Origin: Neisseria lactamica
GTDB taxonomy: Bacteria; Pseudomonadota; Gammaproteobacteria; Burkholderiales; Neisseriaceae
Length of the DNA: 64,000 bases
Direction of reading: 5' to 3'
Assembly: GCF_901482445.1 (NCBI RefSeq)
Contig: NZ_LR590477.1
Location: 1,364,001-1,428,000, forward strand
Below the pieces are notes generated by a model. It searched no databases, was not told the origin of the DNA, and saw nothing but the letters and a program-made list of their open reading frames with translations. Made by a program: the position numbers and the translations under genes. Shown piece after piece: positions 8,992 to 19,433 of this stretch (position 1 is its first letter; the number at the start of each line of letters is the position of its first letter).

Positions 8992-9029
8992 TTCAGACGG
9001 CATTCCTTCGATACGATATGCCGTCTGAA
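8992..9029. terminator. DUS-pair hairpin after queF
   Basis: TTCAGACGGCAT...ATGCCGTCTGAA in the outward order, 18 bases past the queF stop and 20 bases before the next start. There is no strong T-run, so it may only partly terminate. Confidence 0.65.
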
Positions 9030-9049
9030 CGCCTTTCCGAAAGATTTTT

Positions 9050-9736
9050 ATGTACGCATTTACCGACGCACAGCAACAGAAGGCACTCTTCCGGCTGGTG
9101 CTTTTTCATATCCTCATCATCGCCGCCAGCAACTATCTGGTGCAGTTCCCTTTCCAAATTTTCGGCATCCACACCACTTGGGGCGCGTTTTCCTTTCCCT
9201 TCATCTTCCTTGCCACCGACCTGACCGTCCGCATTTTCGGTTCGCACTTGGCACGGCGGATTATCTTTTGGGTGATGTTCCCCGCCCTTTTGCTTTCCTA
9301 CGTCTTTTCCGTTTTGTTCCACAACGGCAGTTGGACAGGCTTGGACGCACTGTCCGAATTCAACACCTTTGTCGGACGCATCGCACTGGCAAGTTTTGCC
9401 GCCTACGCGCTCGGACAAATCCTCGATATTTTCGTGTTCGACAAATTACGCCGTCTGAAAGCGTGGTGGGTTGCCCCGAGCGCATCAACCGTCATCGGCA
9501 ACGCCTTGGATACCTTGGTATTTTTCGCCGTTGCCTTTTACGCAAGCAGCGATGAATTTATGGCGGCAAACTGGCAGGGCATCGCATTTGTCGATTACCT
9601 GTTCAAACTCACCATCTGCACCCTCTTCTTCCTGCCTGCATACGGCGTGATTCTGAATCTGCTGACGAAAAAACTGACGACCCTGCAAACCAAACAGGCG
9701 CAAGACCGCCCCGCGCCCTCGCTGCAAAATCCGTAA
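9050..9736 (+). CDS. yhhQ: Queuosine precursor transporter (YhhQ/VUT family)
   Basis: 228 residues with about six membrane segments (18-37, 47-66, 75-95, 110-130, 148-168, 188-208). The family signature FPFIFLATDLTVRIFG lies near 48-63 and contains the charged TD pair typical of ECF/VUT queuosine-precursor transporters. It likely imports preQ0/preQ1 or queuine. It directly follows queF on the same strand. The C-terminal 20 residues are polar and lysine-rich. Confidence 0.88.
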   Translation: MYAFTDAQQQKALFRLVLFHILIIAASNYLVQFPFQIFGIHTTWGAFSFPFIFLATDLTVRIFGSHLARRIIFWVMFPALLLSYVFSVLFHNGSWTGLDALSEFNTFVGRIALASFAAYALGQILDIFVFDKLRRLKAWWVAPSASTVIGNALDTLVFFAVAFYASSDEFMAANWQGIAFVDYLFKLTICTLFFLPAYGVILNLLTKKLTTLQTKQAQDRPAPSLQNP

Positions 9737-9822
9737 ACAGCCCTGCCGGGAATCGGGACGATTGGGTTTTCTTTTATTTGCAAACACTGCCGGAACGGAT
9801 AAATCCGGATTCCCGCCCACTT

Positions 9823-9981
9823 CGTCATTCCCGCGAAAGCGGGAATCCGGTACGTTGGGTTTCAGTCATTTCCGATAAACTCCTGCCGCGTTGTATTTCT
9901 AGATTCCCGCTTTCGCGGGAATGACGGCGGATGGGTTTCCGTGCCGTGGTGTCCGGATTCCCGCCGGTACGAGAATGACGG
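9823..9981. repeat. dRS3-type repeats (NIME cluster)
   Basis: There are three copies of the ATTCCCGC...GCGGGAAT inverted repeat, at about 9823-9847, 9900-9925 and 9954-9981 (the third degenerate), with about 50 bases of RS sequence between them. These neisserial intergenic mosaic elements are recombination substrates. With the Correia element they fill the whole 9737-10237 gap. Confidence 0.85.
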
Positions 9982-10018
9982 CAGTGCTTCCTTGGCTTAG
10001 TTTTATTTTAATCGACTG

Positions 10019-10173
10019 TATGGTGGATTAACAAAAATCAGGACAAGGCGACGAAGCCGCAGACAGTACAAATAGTACGGAACCGATTCACTTGGTGCTT
10101 CAGCACCCTAGAGAATCGTTCTCTTTGAGCTAAGGCGAGGCAACGCTGTACTGGTTTTTGTTAATCCACTATA
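10019..10173. repeat. Correia repeat enclosed element (full-length form)
   Basis: The inverted ends TATGGTGGATTAACAAAAAT and TTTTTGTTAATCCACTATA are 155 bp apart. The element keeps the central block absent from the copy at 490-593, including the CGGAACCGATTCACTTGGTG segment associated with IHF binding in this family. It sits between yhhQ and the terminator of the convergent M23 peptidase gene. Confidence 0.95.
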
Positions 10174-10216
10174 AATGCCGTCTGAAAACCTGTTTGCAGA
10201 TTTTCAGACGGCATTG
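10174..10216 (-). terminator. DUS-pair terminator of the M23 peptidase gene
   Basis: AAATGCCGTCTGAA and TTCAGACGGCATT are separated by 14 bases, 22 bases past the peptidase stop, with a T-rich exit on the minus strand. Confidence 0.85.
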
Positions 10217-10237
10217 TTTTCGTCGCCGGTTCAAACT

Positions 10238-11530
10238 TCAATCCGATTGCGACACGGTAACCGGTATGCCGCGCAAGCGCGCAAGCAGCGCGTCCGCCTT
10301 CTGTTTCTGCGCGGCAAACGCCGCCTTGTCCGCCTGCGTCAATTCGGGTGTCGGCAATGCGACCGAAACAGGGTTGACGGGCTGCCCGTTGATGCGCGCC
10401 TCGTAATGCAGGTGCGGCCCGGTCGAACGCCCTGTCGAACCGACAAAACCGATGACCTCGCCGCCGCGCACATTGCCTTGTGCCTGCGAAAACGCGCTCA
10501 AGTGCGCGTACAGCGTTTCCACACCGTTGGCGTGGCGTATCATCACCGCGTTGCCGTATCCGCCCTTCCGGCCTTTAAAGGTAATCACGCCGTCGGCGGA
10601 AGCCCTGACCGGCGTTCCCTGCGGTGCGGCATAATCGATGCCCGTGTGCAGCCGCCAAGTGTGCAGGATGGGGTGCATACGGTAGCCGAACGGCGAAGAA
10701 ATGCGCGTATAGACCAGCGGCTCGATGTTGAAGCCGCCTTTTTCCTGCAACACCCTGCCGTCTTCATCGTAATAATTGCCGCCCCCTCCGCCTTCCTTGT
10801 CCGAACGGTAATAGAACGCCTGATGCCTTGTACCGCCCTTGACGACTTCCGCCGCCAGAATATCGCCCGCCGCCACCTGCTGCCCGTGGAAATACAGGCT
10901 GTCGTAAAGCAGGCGCACGGCATCGCCTTCCTTCAAACCGTCAAGGCTGAAGCGGCCGGCGAAAATCCCGCTTAAGGATTCGCGGATTTCGACGGGCACT
11001 TCCGCCCGCGCCAACGCGCCGCGCGCCGACGTTTTGACCACGACCGAACGCAGCGTCGGCAAAACCTTCATATCCGCCTCAGAAGCCGACCGCCACCATA
11101 TGCCGCCTTTCTTTTCCAAAGCGACCAGATTGCGCTCGCCGTCTTCGTCGGTAAAAAACTGCACTTCGCGCGCGATGCCGTCGCCGCCGACCAAAACATG
11201 AACCGACTGGTCGGCACGCAAATGCCGCAAATCGGCTTCACCGCCATATTTTTCCGTGATTCGGGCAATCTCGTCCCGCGCCATACCCGAACGCGCCAGC
11301 ACGTCCGCCAGCGAGTCGCCCGGCTGCACCGCCTCCTGCACCCAATATGCCGTCTGAACGCCGCTGCCGCCCCAAGACAGCGGCGGCAGATTTTGTTCCA
11401 CGCGCTGCGGTCTGACGCGTTCCGTCCTCTCTGTCAAAGCAATGTATGCCGCCGACACCAAAATAATCGAAACGGCAAGCGCGCGCAGCGCGTATTTCCG
11501 ATGTTTTGCCGAAAGTGGGAAGACAGCCAT
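10238..11530 (-). CDS. M23 family peptidoglycan DD-endopeptidase/carboxypeptidase
   Basis: 430 residues from the ATG at 11530, not the longer frame from 11590. A membrane anchor or signal segment is at residues 15-33, an OapA/LysM-like region (VQPGDSLADVLARSG) at 67-81, and the C-terminal LytM domain has zinc ligands His295 and Asp299 (HTGID) and His375 (HLHYE), plus YAH near 341-343. These positions match the meningococcal M23 enzyme NMB0315 as I recall it, which trims pentapeptide and crosslinked peptidoglycan. It is divergent from the gene at 11608, with 77 bases between the starts. Confidence 0.9.
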   Translation of the reverse strand: MAVFPLSAKHRKYALRALAVSIILVSAAYIALTERTERVRPQRVEQNLPPLSWGGSGVQTAYWVQEAVQPGDSLADVLARSGMARDEIARITEKYGGEADLRHLRADQSVHVLVGGDGIAREVQFFTDEDGERNLVALEKKGGIWWRSASEADMKVLPTLRSVVVKTSARGALARAEVPVEIRESLSGIFAGRFSLDGLKEGDAVRLLYDSLYFHGQQVAAGDILAAEVVKGGTRHQAFYYRSDKEGGGGGNYYDEDGRVLQEKGGFNIEPLVYTRISSPFGYRMHPILHTWRLHTGIDYAAPQGTPVRASADGVITFKGRKGGYGNAVMIRHANGVETLYAHLSAFSQAQGNVRGGEVIGFVGSTGRSTGPHLHYEARINGQPVNPVSVALPTPELTQADKAAFAAQKQKADALLARLRGIPVTVSQSD

Positions 11531-11607
11531 ATTGTTCCTTTTTGACGGCGTTTGCGCCGAATCCTCTATAATGTTGCGCCTGACCTGCATTTCTGAAACG
11601 TCAAACG

Positions 11608-12576
11608 ATGAAACTCACCCTCGCCATTCCCTCGCTCAATTTGGATGAAGACGAAACCCGAATACCTCTATGCCTGCACGCCTTCAACAAAATCCTGCAA
11701 TACGGCTCGCCGTATCGCCAAAGCTGCACGGCTTCGGCATTTTACGCGCGTTATTTGTGGTGCGGCAGACTGGCGGAACGCGCGGCGCAAAGCCTGAATA
11801 TGCCGTCTGAAGCCGTCGCGCTCGCCACGCCCGTCTGGCAAAAGATGGGGATGCATCAGGCAAATGTGCTGACGGCGGAATATCTGAACGTCGGTACGGA
11901 TGAAGCGGAACGGCTCTGCCGCGACCTGTCGGCGTTTTACGCCGATACTCCCTGGCATTTCACGCCCGTCCTGCCCGAATTATGGCTGATTTCCCTTCCC
12001 CGCGCGTACCGCTGGGGCGCGAAGCCCGTTTTGGACTTGGGCGGATTGTTGGGCGCGGACGATCAGCCGGACGGAGAAGATGCGTTGGAATGGCTGCGCG
12101 TCCAAACCGAAATCCAAATGTGGCTGGCGGCGCACCCCGTCAACCATAACCGCAAGAAACGCGGGCTGCCCGAGTTGAACGGCTTATGGCTTTGGGACAG
12201 TCTGCACGGAAGCAGTCAAGGCGGCACGCTTTTCGCCGATACGGTTTGGAGCCGTTTCCACCCCGACCGCCGCGCATTGCCCGACAACTTCCGCGCCTAT
12301 GAAGAAACGGCGGCACACCTGCCCGACACGCACCATATCCTGTTTATGGACGATTTGCGCCTGACCGCCCTGACAGGGGACAGGGAGCGGTATGCGGCAA
12401 TATTACAGCAGTGGGAAGAACGCTGGTTCGCACCAATCTACGAAGCCGTCCGCACCGGCAAAATCAAGCGGCTGGACATCGCCACGGACGGACAACACGG
12501 CGGTACGCTGACCTTCAAACCCGCCGACAGGTGGAAATTTTGGCGCGGCGCGAAAACCTTTGACGGAATCTGGTGA
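11608..12576 (+). CDS. RpfE-like protein of unknown function
   Basis: 322 residues, soluble, with no signal peptide. It resembles proteins annotated in beta- and gammaproteobacteria as RpfE-type or phosphoglycerate-mutase-like (PELNGLWLWDSLHG near 188-201 is the conserved core), but no activity is established. Trp and Leu content is high. An internal DUS encodes the residues MPSEAV. It is divergent from the M23 gene and ends in a DUS-pair terminator. Confidence 0.6.
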   Translation: MKLTLAIPSLNLDEDETRIPLCLHAFNKILQYGSPYRQSCTASAFYARYLWCGRLAERAAQSLNMPSEAVALATPVWQKMGMHQANVLTAEYLNVGTDEAERLCRDLSAFYADTPWHFTPVLPELWLISLPRAYRWGAKPVLDLGGLLGADDQPDGEDALEWLRVQTEIQMWLAAHPVNHNRKKRGLPELNGLWLWDSLHGSSQGGTLFADTVWSRFHPDRRALPDNFRAYEETAAHLPDTHHILFMDDLRLTALTGDRERYAAILQQWEERWFAPIYEAVRTGKIKRLDIATDGQHGGTLTFKPADRWKFWRGAKTFDGIW

Positions 12577-12599
12577 ACCCGCCCGCCGCAACCGCGACA

Positions 12600-12638
12600 A
12601 TGCCGTCTGAAGCCGGAATCGGGTTTCAGACGGCATTT
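12600..12638 (+). terminator. DUS-pair terminator (first copy of a 44-bp duplicated hairpin)
   Basis: ATGCCGTCTGAA-GCCGGAATCGGG-TTCAGACGGCAT followed by TTTA. The block 12592-12635 is identical to 14304-14347 on the other side of slam1. Bases 12640-12776 hold no gene that I can support. Confidence 0.88.
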
Positions 12639-12776
12639 TACCTCGCATCGCCGTTATGCCGGAAAAACCGGAATGCGTTTCCGCACACGCGGCGGCACGC
12701 AAAGCACCGCCCGAAAGCCGCCGATGCCCGCCGTGATACCGCCGCCGGCAGGGTTTCCTCCGAAAAGGAACAGCAA

Positions 12777-14210
12777 TCAGAACGTTTTGTTAAACTCGAC
12801 AAACACCCGATTTTTCTCATATTCGTTGAACACGTCGTTACTCCACGTTTCGCGGTGCGACAGCGTCAGGCGCGGCGTGATGCCTTTGAAATGCAATGCC
12901 CGGTGCCAAAGGCTCAAGGATGTGTCCAATTCTTTATCCCTGCGCCTTTCCCCTTTAAAACCGCTGAAAAAGCCGGGTTTTTCATAATGCCGTTTCGCCG
13001 CGCCGAGGCGCAACAGCGAAGACAGGCCGCTGCCGCCCCATTCCTGCCCCCAGGCAAAGCGCAGGCCGTAACGGTTGAAATTGTCGCCTCGGTCGGCGGG
13101 GTTGCGCTCGCGGTAAAAATCCAAACCGCCCATCCAATATTGGCGCGCATTCCGGTAAAACACCAGCGAATTGGAAATTTGCAAATGGGTATTGTCGGAA
13201 CGCGCCCGGCGCGTATTCTTCAAACGCCCCCACTCCGCCGAAGACAACGTTTGCCATTTCGGGGTTTGCCAACGGTTGAAATAAAGGCGTGCGCCGTTGG
13301 TGTAAGAATAAGCGTCGTTGCCGTAGGTGCGGCGTTCGTGGAACACTGCCAGCCCGGCATCTTTGCGCCGATCGGCAAAACCGATGCCGCCGGAAACACC
13401 TGCCGTCATATCGTTGAATTTCTTATTCCCCGGATAAACCCTGCCGGACACGTCGACGCCCGCCGTCGTGTACCAGCCTTTTTTCAGCGACCATTTTTTC
13501 TCCGCGCCGAGCCGGTAATTGACCGCCGTGCCGTCCACCTGTTTCGGGAAAGTCCATTTGCCGTACTGCTGCCGTTTCGGGGCTTGGTTGATATTGTGTT
13601 CGCGGGTAACGCTGAAGCCGCCGTTTACCTTCCACGCATCGCGTTCGCGCAATGCCTTGCGGTACAGCTCGACCTGCTCCATCAGCTGCGGCGGCAGGTT
13701 TTCCGCTTTCAGGCGGTCGAACTGGTCTGCCGCCGCCTCGTTCTGCCTGTCTTCAAACAATGCCGCCGCCAAACGCATACGGACGGCGGGCGCGTCGGGT
13801 TGGGCGGCAATCAATTCCCGGTAATGGGAAACCGCCTCCTTCACCCTGCCGTCTGCCTGCGCCAAAATCCCTTGTGCATAAAGTGCCAGCATCTTATCCT
13901 GCTGCGCCTGTTGTAGGTAAATCGGCAAAATAACGCGGATACCGGCAATATTGTTTGAGACCACTGCGGAATACATCGCGCGGGACAGCAATTCGGGATT
14001 TTTCAGCAGCGTTTCTCCGTCAATCTGCAAAACTTTTCCTTTCTCCCGCACCTGCCCCGGTACCTTCTCCCTGTCGATCGGTTTGGCCTCCGCTTCATGA
14101 AGCCTGAACTCGGGACGGCTTCTCAAATCCGGTTCGCGCGGTGTTTCTTCGGCATATGCCGCGCTTGCCAATAAAGGCAGCAACAGCATCCATCTGTTTC
14201 GTGCAGGCAT
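12777..14210 (-). CDS. slam1: Slam1, surface lipoprotein assembly modulator (outer-membrane DUF560 barrel)
   Basis: 477 residues from the ATG at 14210 (GGGAAG six bases upstream); in-frame ATGs up to 14249 also exist. There is a signal peptide of about 18 residues ending in AAYA, then an N-terminal TPR-like domain (to about residue 195). A C-terminal 14-strand DUF560 barrel ends in aromatic FVEFNKTF. Slam1 moves lipoproteins such as TbpB, LbpB and fHbp to the cell surface. The downstream neighbour is autA. A Fur-like half site overlaps the upstream region. Confidence 0.93.
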   Translation of the reverse strand: MPARNRWMLLLPLLASAAYAEETPREPDLRSRPEFRLHEAEAKPIDREKVPGQVREKGKVLQIDGETLLKNPELLSRAMYSAVVSNNIAGIRVILPIYLQQAQQDKMLALYAQGILAQADGRVKEAVSHYRELIAAQPDAPAVRMRLAAALFEDRQNEAAADQFDRLKAENLPPQLMEQVELYRKALRERDAWKVNGGFSVTREHNINQAPKRQQYGKWTFPKQVDGTAVNYRLGAEKKWSLKKGWYTTAGVDVSGRVYPGNKKFNDMTAGVSGGIGFADRRKDAGLAVFHERRTYGNDAYSYTNGARLYFNRWQTPKWQTLSSAEWGRLKNTRRARSDNTHLQISNSLVFYRNARQYWMGGLDFYRERNPADRGDNFNRYGLRFAWGQEWGGSGLSSLLRLGAAKRHYEKPGFFSGFKGERRRDKELDTSLSLWHRALHFKGITPRLTLSHRETWSNDVFNEYEKNRVFVEFNKTF

Positions 14211-14228
14211 AAATGTCTTCCCACAAAA

Positions 14229-14247
14229 ATAAAAAATAACCATTATC
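14229..14247 (-). promoter_or_regulatory. Possible Fur box upstream of slam1
   Basis: The plus strand reads ATAAAAAATAACCATTATC, matching 13 of 19 positions of the classical GATAATGATAATCATTATC box, with a near-perfect right half. It lies 19-37 bases upstream of the chosen slam1 start. Iron control would suit a gene that exports iron-acquisition lipoproteins, but one good half site is weak evidence. Confidence 0.35.
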
Positions 14248-14311
14248 AATCGGCGGATTGTATCAGTTTTTTATGCCGCTGTTCCAAACCCTGCCGCCCG
14301 ATGCCGCGACA

Positions 14312-14376
14312 ATGCCGTCTGAAGCCGGAATCGGGTTTCAGACGGCAGCAAAAAACCGGCGGTTTTCCGCCGGTTT
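14312..14376 (-). terminator. Double terminator of autA (DUS pair plus GC hairpin)
   Basis: On the minus strand a strong hairpin AACCGGCGG/CCGCCGGTT with a T-run (14350-14376) is followed by the DUS pair at 14312-14347. Both lie downstream of autA and upstream of slam1, so autA and slam1 are probably separate transcripts. Confidence 0.8.
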
Positions 14377-14472
14377 CATCATTATGCCCCGCCCTTCGGG
14401 GCGGCAGGGTTCGGATCGGTTTGCGGGGCCGTGCCGGTGTGCCGCCTGTGCGTCAAAACATTTCCCGACGCA

Positions 14473-16570
<2,098 letters not shown>

Positions 16571-16660
16571 GAGAAATTTTCCTTTGTCAAGTGTTGAAAT
16601 TATAATGATTATATACTACATCACACTACATCGCAATGAAAAATCGGGAAAAACAAAAAA

Positions 16661-17192
16661 ACCTCCGCCGTCATTCCCGCGAAAATGGGAATCTAGAATT
16701 TTAATGCGGCAAGAATTTATCGGAAAAAACTGAAGTTTAAAGACCTAGATTCCCGCCTGCGCGGGAATGACGGTTTAGAAATCACCCGAAACGAGAAAAA
16801 GAACCGAAACCGGACAAGTCGGATTCCCGCCTGCACCGGAAGGACGGAATTTCAGATTGTTGTTTTTGATTTTCTGTTTTGTGGGAATAACGGAATTTTG
16901 GATGATGTGCATTTATCGGGAAAACTAAAAACCCCTCCGCCGTCATTCCCGCGAAAGTGGGAATCTAGAATTTTAATGCGGCAAGAATTTATCGGAAAAA
17001 CTGAAGTTTAAAGACCTAGATTCCCGCCTGCGCGGGAATGACGATTTAGAAATCACCCGAAACGAGAAAAAGAACCGAAACCGAACAAGTCGGATTCCCG
17101 CCTGCGCGGGAATGACGGTTTAGAAATCACCCGAAACGAGAAAAAGAACCGAAACCGGACAAGTTGGATTCCCGCGCGGGCGGGAATGACGA
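16661..17192. repeat. NIME/dRS3 array with a duplicated block of about 175 bp
   Basis: There are seven dRS3-like inverted repeats (ATTCCCGC...GCGGGAAT variants) at about 16670, 16747, 16821, 16941, 17018, 17093 and 17165. A block from the first dRS3 through TTTAATGCGGCAAGAATTTATC to the RS segment ending ACAAGTCGGATTCCCGCCTG occurs at 16661-16835 and again at 16931-17107, with only a few differences. A third partial copy lies at about 17120-17165. No gene lies in 16571-17253. Confidence 0.9.
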
Positions 17193-17253
17193 TAAGCATA
17201 ATTTCAATCTGCCATATTGTCTTTTCACTTGCCTGAAAACAGATTTCAGCCGC

Positions 17254-17499
17254 CTATCCCTGCATCCGGCGGCTGATGTAGTCGGCAATCAAATCCCGCT
17301 TTTCCCAAAAAAACTTCTGCATTTTTTGTTCGGAATACAGTTTGCGGACCAGAGTGGGCAGACCGCTGTGGACGATGGAGGCGATTTCTTTGTTGCCTTT
17401 TTCCTCCCGCATCGCCGTCTGAAAATCCATACCCCTGCCTTTCAGATATGCTGCAAGGCGGTTGCGGATGTGGGAATTGAGTTCGATGGATTTGAGCAT
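17254..17499 (-). CDS. Small hypothetical protein (81 aa)
   Basis: The start at 17499 has a clear ACGGAGGCAAAATG site, better supported than longer frames upstream. The product is basic and helical (MLKSIELNSHIRNRL at the start, ADYISRRMQG at the end), without membrane segment or signal. I do not recognise the family. It is divergent from the hemJ-like gene, 111 bases away, and lies beside the NIME array. Confidence 0.65.
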   Translation of the reverse strand: MLKSIELNSHIRNRLAAYLKGRGMDFQTAMREEKGNKEIASIVHSGLPTLVRKLYSEQKMQKFFWEKRDLIADYISRRMQG

Positions 17500-17610
17500 T
17501 TTGCCTCCGTTTTGCGGTAAGGATTTATTCGATTTGTTTATCCGCCTGATTTTATCACGTTTCCCAAGCGGTTTGCCTGTACAATACCGCTTTTCGGCAG
17601 GGTGTGGGCG

Positions 17611-18039
17611 ATGATGTTTTCTTGGTTCAAGCTGTTTCACTTGTTTTTTGTCATTTCGTGGTTTGCAGGGCTGTTTTACCTGCCGAGGATTTTCGTCAAT
17701 ATGGCGATGATTGATGCGCCGCGCGGCAATCCCGAGTATGTGCGCCTGTCGGGTATGGCGGTGCGGCTGTACCGTTTTATGTCGCCTTTGGGTTTCGGCG
17801 CGGTCGTGTTCGGCGCGGCGATACCGTTTGCCGCCGGCTGGTGGGGCAACGGCTGGGTTCACGTCAAACTGTGTTTGGGCTTGATGCTTTTGGCTTACCA
17901 GTTGTATTGCGGCGTGCTGCTGCGTCGTTTTCAGAATTACAGCAATACTTTCTCACACCGCTGGTATCGCGTATTTAACGAAATCCCTGTACTGCTGATG
18001 ATAGGTGCGCTTTACCTGGTTGTGTTCAAACCGTTTTGA
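17611..18039 (+). CDS. hemJ: HemJ-type protoporphyrinogen oxidase (CopD-related membrane protein)
   Basis: About 142 residues with four membrane segments. The family signature FHLFFVISWFAGLFYLPRIF at the N-terminus contains the conserved His and Arg. Conserved HVKL and YR..NE motifs follow (about 85 and 124). HemJ converts protoporphyrinogen IX to protoporphyrin IX in heme synthesis. Adjacent starts at 17602 (GTG), 17611 and 17614 are all possible. The CYTH gene follows 11 bases later, so the two are probably co-transcribed. Confidence 0.82.
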   Translation: MMFSWFKLFHLFFVISWFAGLFYLPRIFVNMAMIDAPRGNPEYVRLSGMAVRLYRFMSPLGFGAVVFGAAIPFAAGWWGNGWVHVKLCLGLMLLAYQLYCGVLLRRFQNYSNTFSHRWYRVFNEIPVLLMIGALYLVVFKPF

Positions 18040-18050
18040 CGGAGCATCTT

Positions 18051-18527
18051 ATGCCGATAGAAATAGAACACCGTTTTTTGATTGGAAACGACAAATGGCG
18101 GCAATACGCCGATGAGCCGCTGCTGTTGAGGCAGGGTTATCTGTCTGTCGAAAAAGAACGCACCGTCCGTGTCCGCATTGCCGGAAAACGGGCGTGGCTG
18201 ACGCTGAAAGGCTATATTTCGGAAATCAGCCGCAGTGAGTTCGAATACGAAATCCCGCTTGCAGATGCGGAAAAGATGATGGAAACGATGTGCCCGTTTA
18301 AGATGGAAAAATGGCGATATCCGGTCAAATGGGGCGGCAGCCTGTTTGAAGTCGATGTTTTCCTTGGCGAAAACGCGCCTTTGGTCGTCGCGGAAATCGA
18401 GTTGCCCGCCGAAAATGCCGATTTTGACCGTCCGGACTGGCTGGGGCGGGAAATCACTGCCGACGGTATGTTTACCAATGCTTATTTGAGCAGGCATCCG
18501 TTCTCAAGCTGGAAAAATGCCGTCTGA
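18051..18527 (+). CDS. CYTH domain protein (triphosphatase family)
   Basis: 158 residues beginning MPIEIEHRFLIG. The N-terminal ExExK signature of the CYTH tunnel fold is present as E4-I-E6-H-R8, with arginine in place of lysine. Further charged strands follow (RVRIAGKRAWLTLKG, FEYEIPLADAEKM). Bacterial members hydrolyse inorganic triphosphate or nucleoside triphosphates; substrate here is not determined. The start follows ACGGAGCATCTT. Downstream is a DUS-pair terminator that overlaps the last codons. Confidence 0.85.
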   Translation: MPIEIEHRFLIGNDKWRQYADEPLLLRQGYLSVEKERTVRVRIAGKRAWLTLKGYISEISRSEFEYEIPLADAEKMMETMCPFKMEKWRYPVKWGGSLFEVDVFLGENAPLVVAEIELPAENADFDRPDWLGREITADGMFTNAYLSRHPFSSWKNAV

Positions 18528-18547
18528 AGCGGCTTCAGACGGCATTC
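18515..18547 (+). terminator. DUS-pair terminator after the CYTH gene
   Basis: ATGCCGTCTGAA-GCGGC-TTCAGACGGCAT overlapping the CYTH stop codon. Confidence 0.8.
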
Positions 18548-18641
18548 CCCGACAACCATCGCAAATCCAAAGACAGCCTCTATATCCTTATTTCTGCTTT
18601 CTTTGTTCCATTATTCCCAATAAATCCCCATAACCTAAAAT

Positions 18642-18823
18642 CTCGTCATTCCCGCGCAGGCGGGAATCCGGTTCTTTAAACTTCAGTTTTTTCCGATAAA
18701 TTGCTTTAGCTTTTCGTTTCCGGATTCCCGCTTTTGCGGGAATGACGATGGAAAGATTGTTGTTATTTCGGATAAATTACCCTAACTTTAAAATCCCGGA
18801 TTCCCATCTTCGGGGGAATAACA
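18642..18823. repeat. dRS3/NIME repeats between the CYTH gene and folA
   Basis: Inverted repeats at about 18644-18671, 18720-18748 and a degenerate one at 18798-18823, separated by RS-type sequence. The gap 18548-18877 contains no gene. Confidence 0.85.
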
Positions 18824-18877
18824 ATATTTTCTATTTCAGCCCATCATTTGCGGGGGATTTTATAGAGAGTTTATATT

Positions 18878-19366
18878 TCAATATCTCAAATAATGCACAA
18901 AAGCATAGCTCGTGCCTTTGCTGCTGACACGGCGTTCCGTCCGCTCTGCTTCTTTCCAATGCGTCCGGTCTATTTCGGGGAAAAATGCATCTCCTTCCAC
19001 AGACAAATCCACTTCGGTTATCCGCAAATCGGTCGCCAATGGCATCGCTTGTCCGTATATCTGCGCGCCGCCCATAATGACGGCTTCTTCCGCGCCGGCA
19101 CACAATGCCAATGCAGCCTCCAAACTTGCCGCCGTTTCCGCGCCTGCCGCGCAATAATCCGTCTGCCGGCTGATGACGATGTTCCTCCGTCCGGGCAGGG
19201 GTTTGACGGGCAGGGATTCCCACGTTTTCCGCCCCATAATGACGGGTTTGCCCAAGGTATAGGCTTTGAAAAATGCGAAATCTTCGGGAATGTGCCAAGG
19301 CATCGCATTGCCCGCCCCGATGCACAGGTTTTCCGCACACGCCGCAATTAGGGTTATTTTGAGCAT
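18878..19366 (-). CDS. folA: Dihydrofolate reductase
   Basis: 162 residues from the ATG at 19366, after TGGAGGAAAT; longer frames upstream run through a DUS terminator and are unlikely. The core is AMPWHIPEDFAFFK with the catalytic acid Asp29. NADPH-binding GRKTWESLP follows, then PGRRNIVISR and the GGAQIYGQA motif. It reduces dihydrofolate to tetrahydrofolate and is the trimethoprim target. Length is typical. A DUS-pair terminator lies immediately upstream (for aroG), so folA has its own promoter. Confidence 0.97.
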   Translation of the reverse strand: MLKITLIAACAENLCIGAGNAMPWHIPEDFAFFKAYTLGKPVIMGRKTWESLPVKPLPGRRNIVISRQTDYCAAGAETAASLEAALALCAGAEEAVIMGGAQIYGQAMPLATDLRITEVDLSVEGDAFFPEIDRTHWKEAERTERRVSSKGTSYAFVHYLRY

Positions 19367-19379
19367 ATTTCCTCCACAA

Positions 19380-19412
19380 AAATGCCGTCTGAACGCTTCA
19401 GACGGCATTTTA
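19380..19412 (-). terminator. DUS-pair terminator of aroG
   Basis: AAATGCCGTCTGAA-CGC-TTCAGACGGCATTT between the aroG stop and the folA start; both genes are on the minus strand. Confidence 0.9.
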
Positions 19413-19433
19413 TGACATTCTGCGTCAAAAATC

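Noticed and set aside
12573..13916. 447-codon plus-strand ORF
   Set aside because: It is the antisense shadow of slam1, with a composition typical of GC-rich antisense frames.
16661..17192. Regularly spaced palindromic repeats that could suggest a CRISPR array
   Set aside because: The repeats are dRS3 inverted repeats of variable sequence with related, not unique, spacers; no cas genes are nearby.
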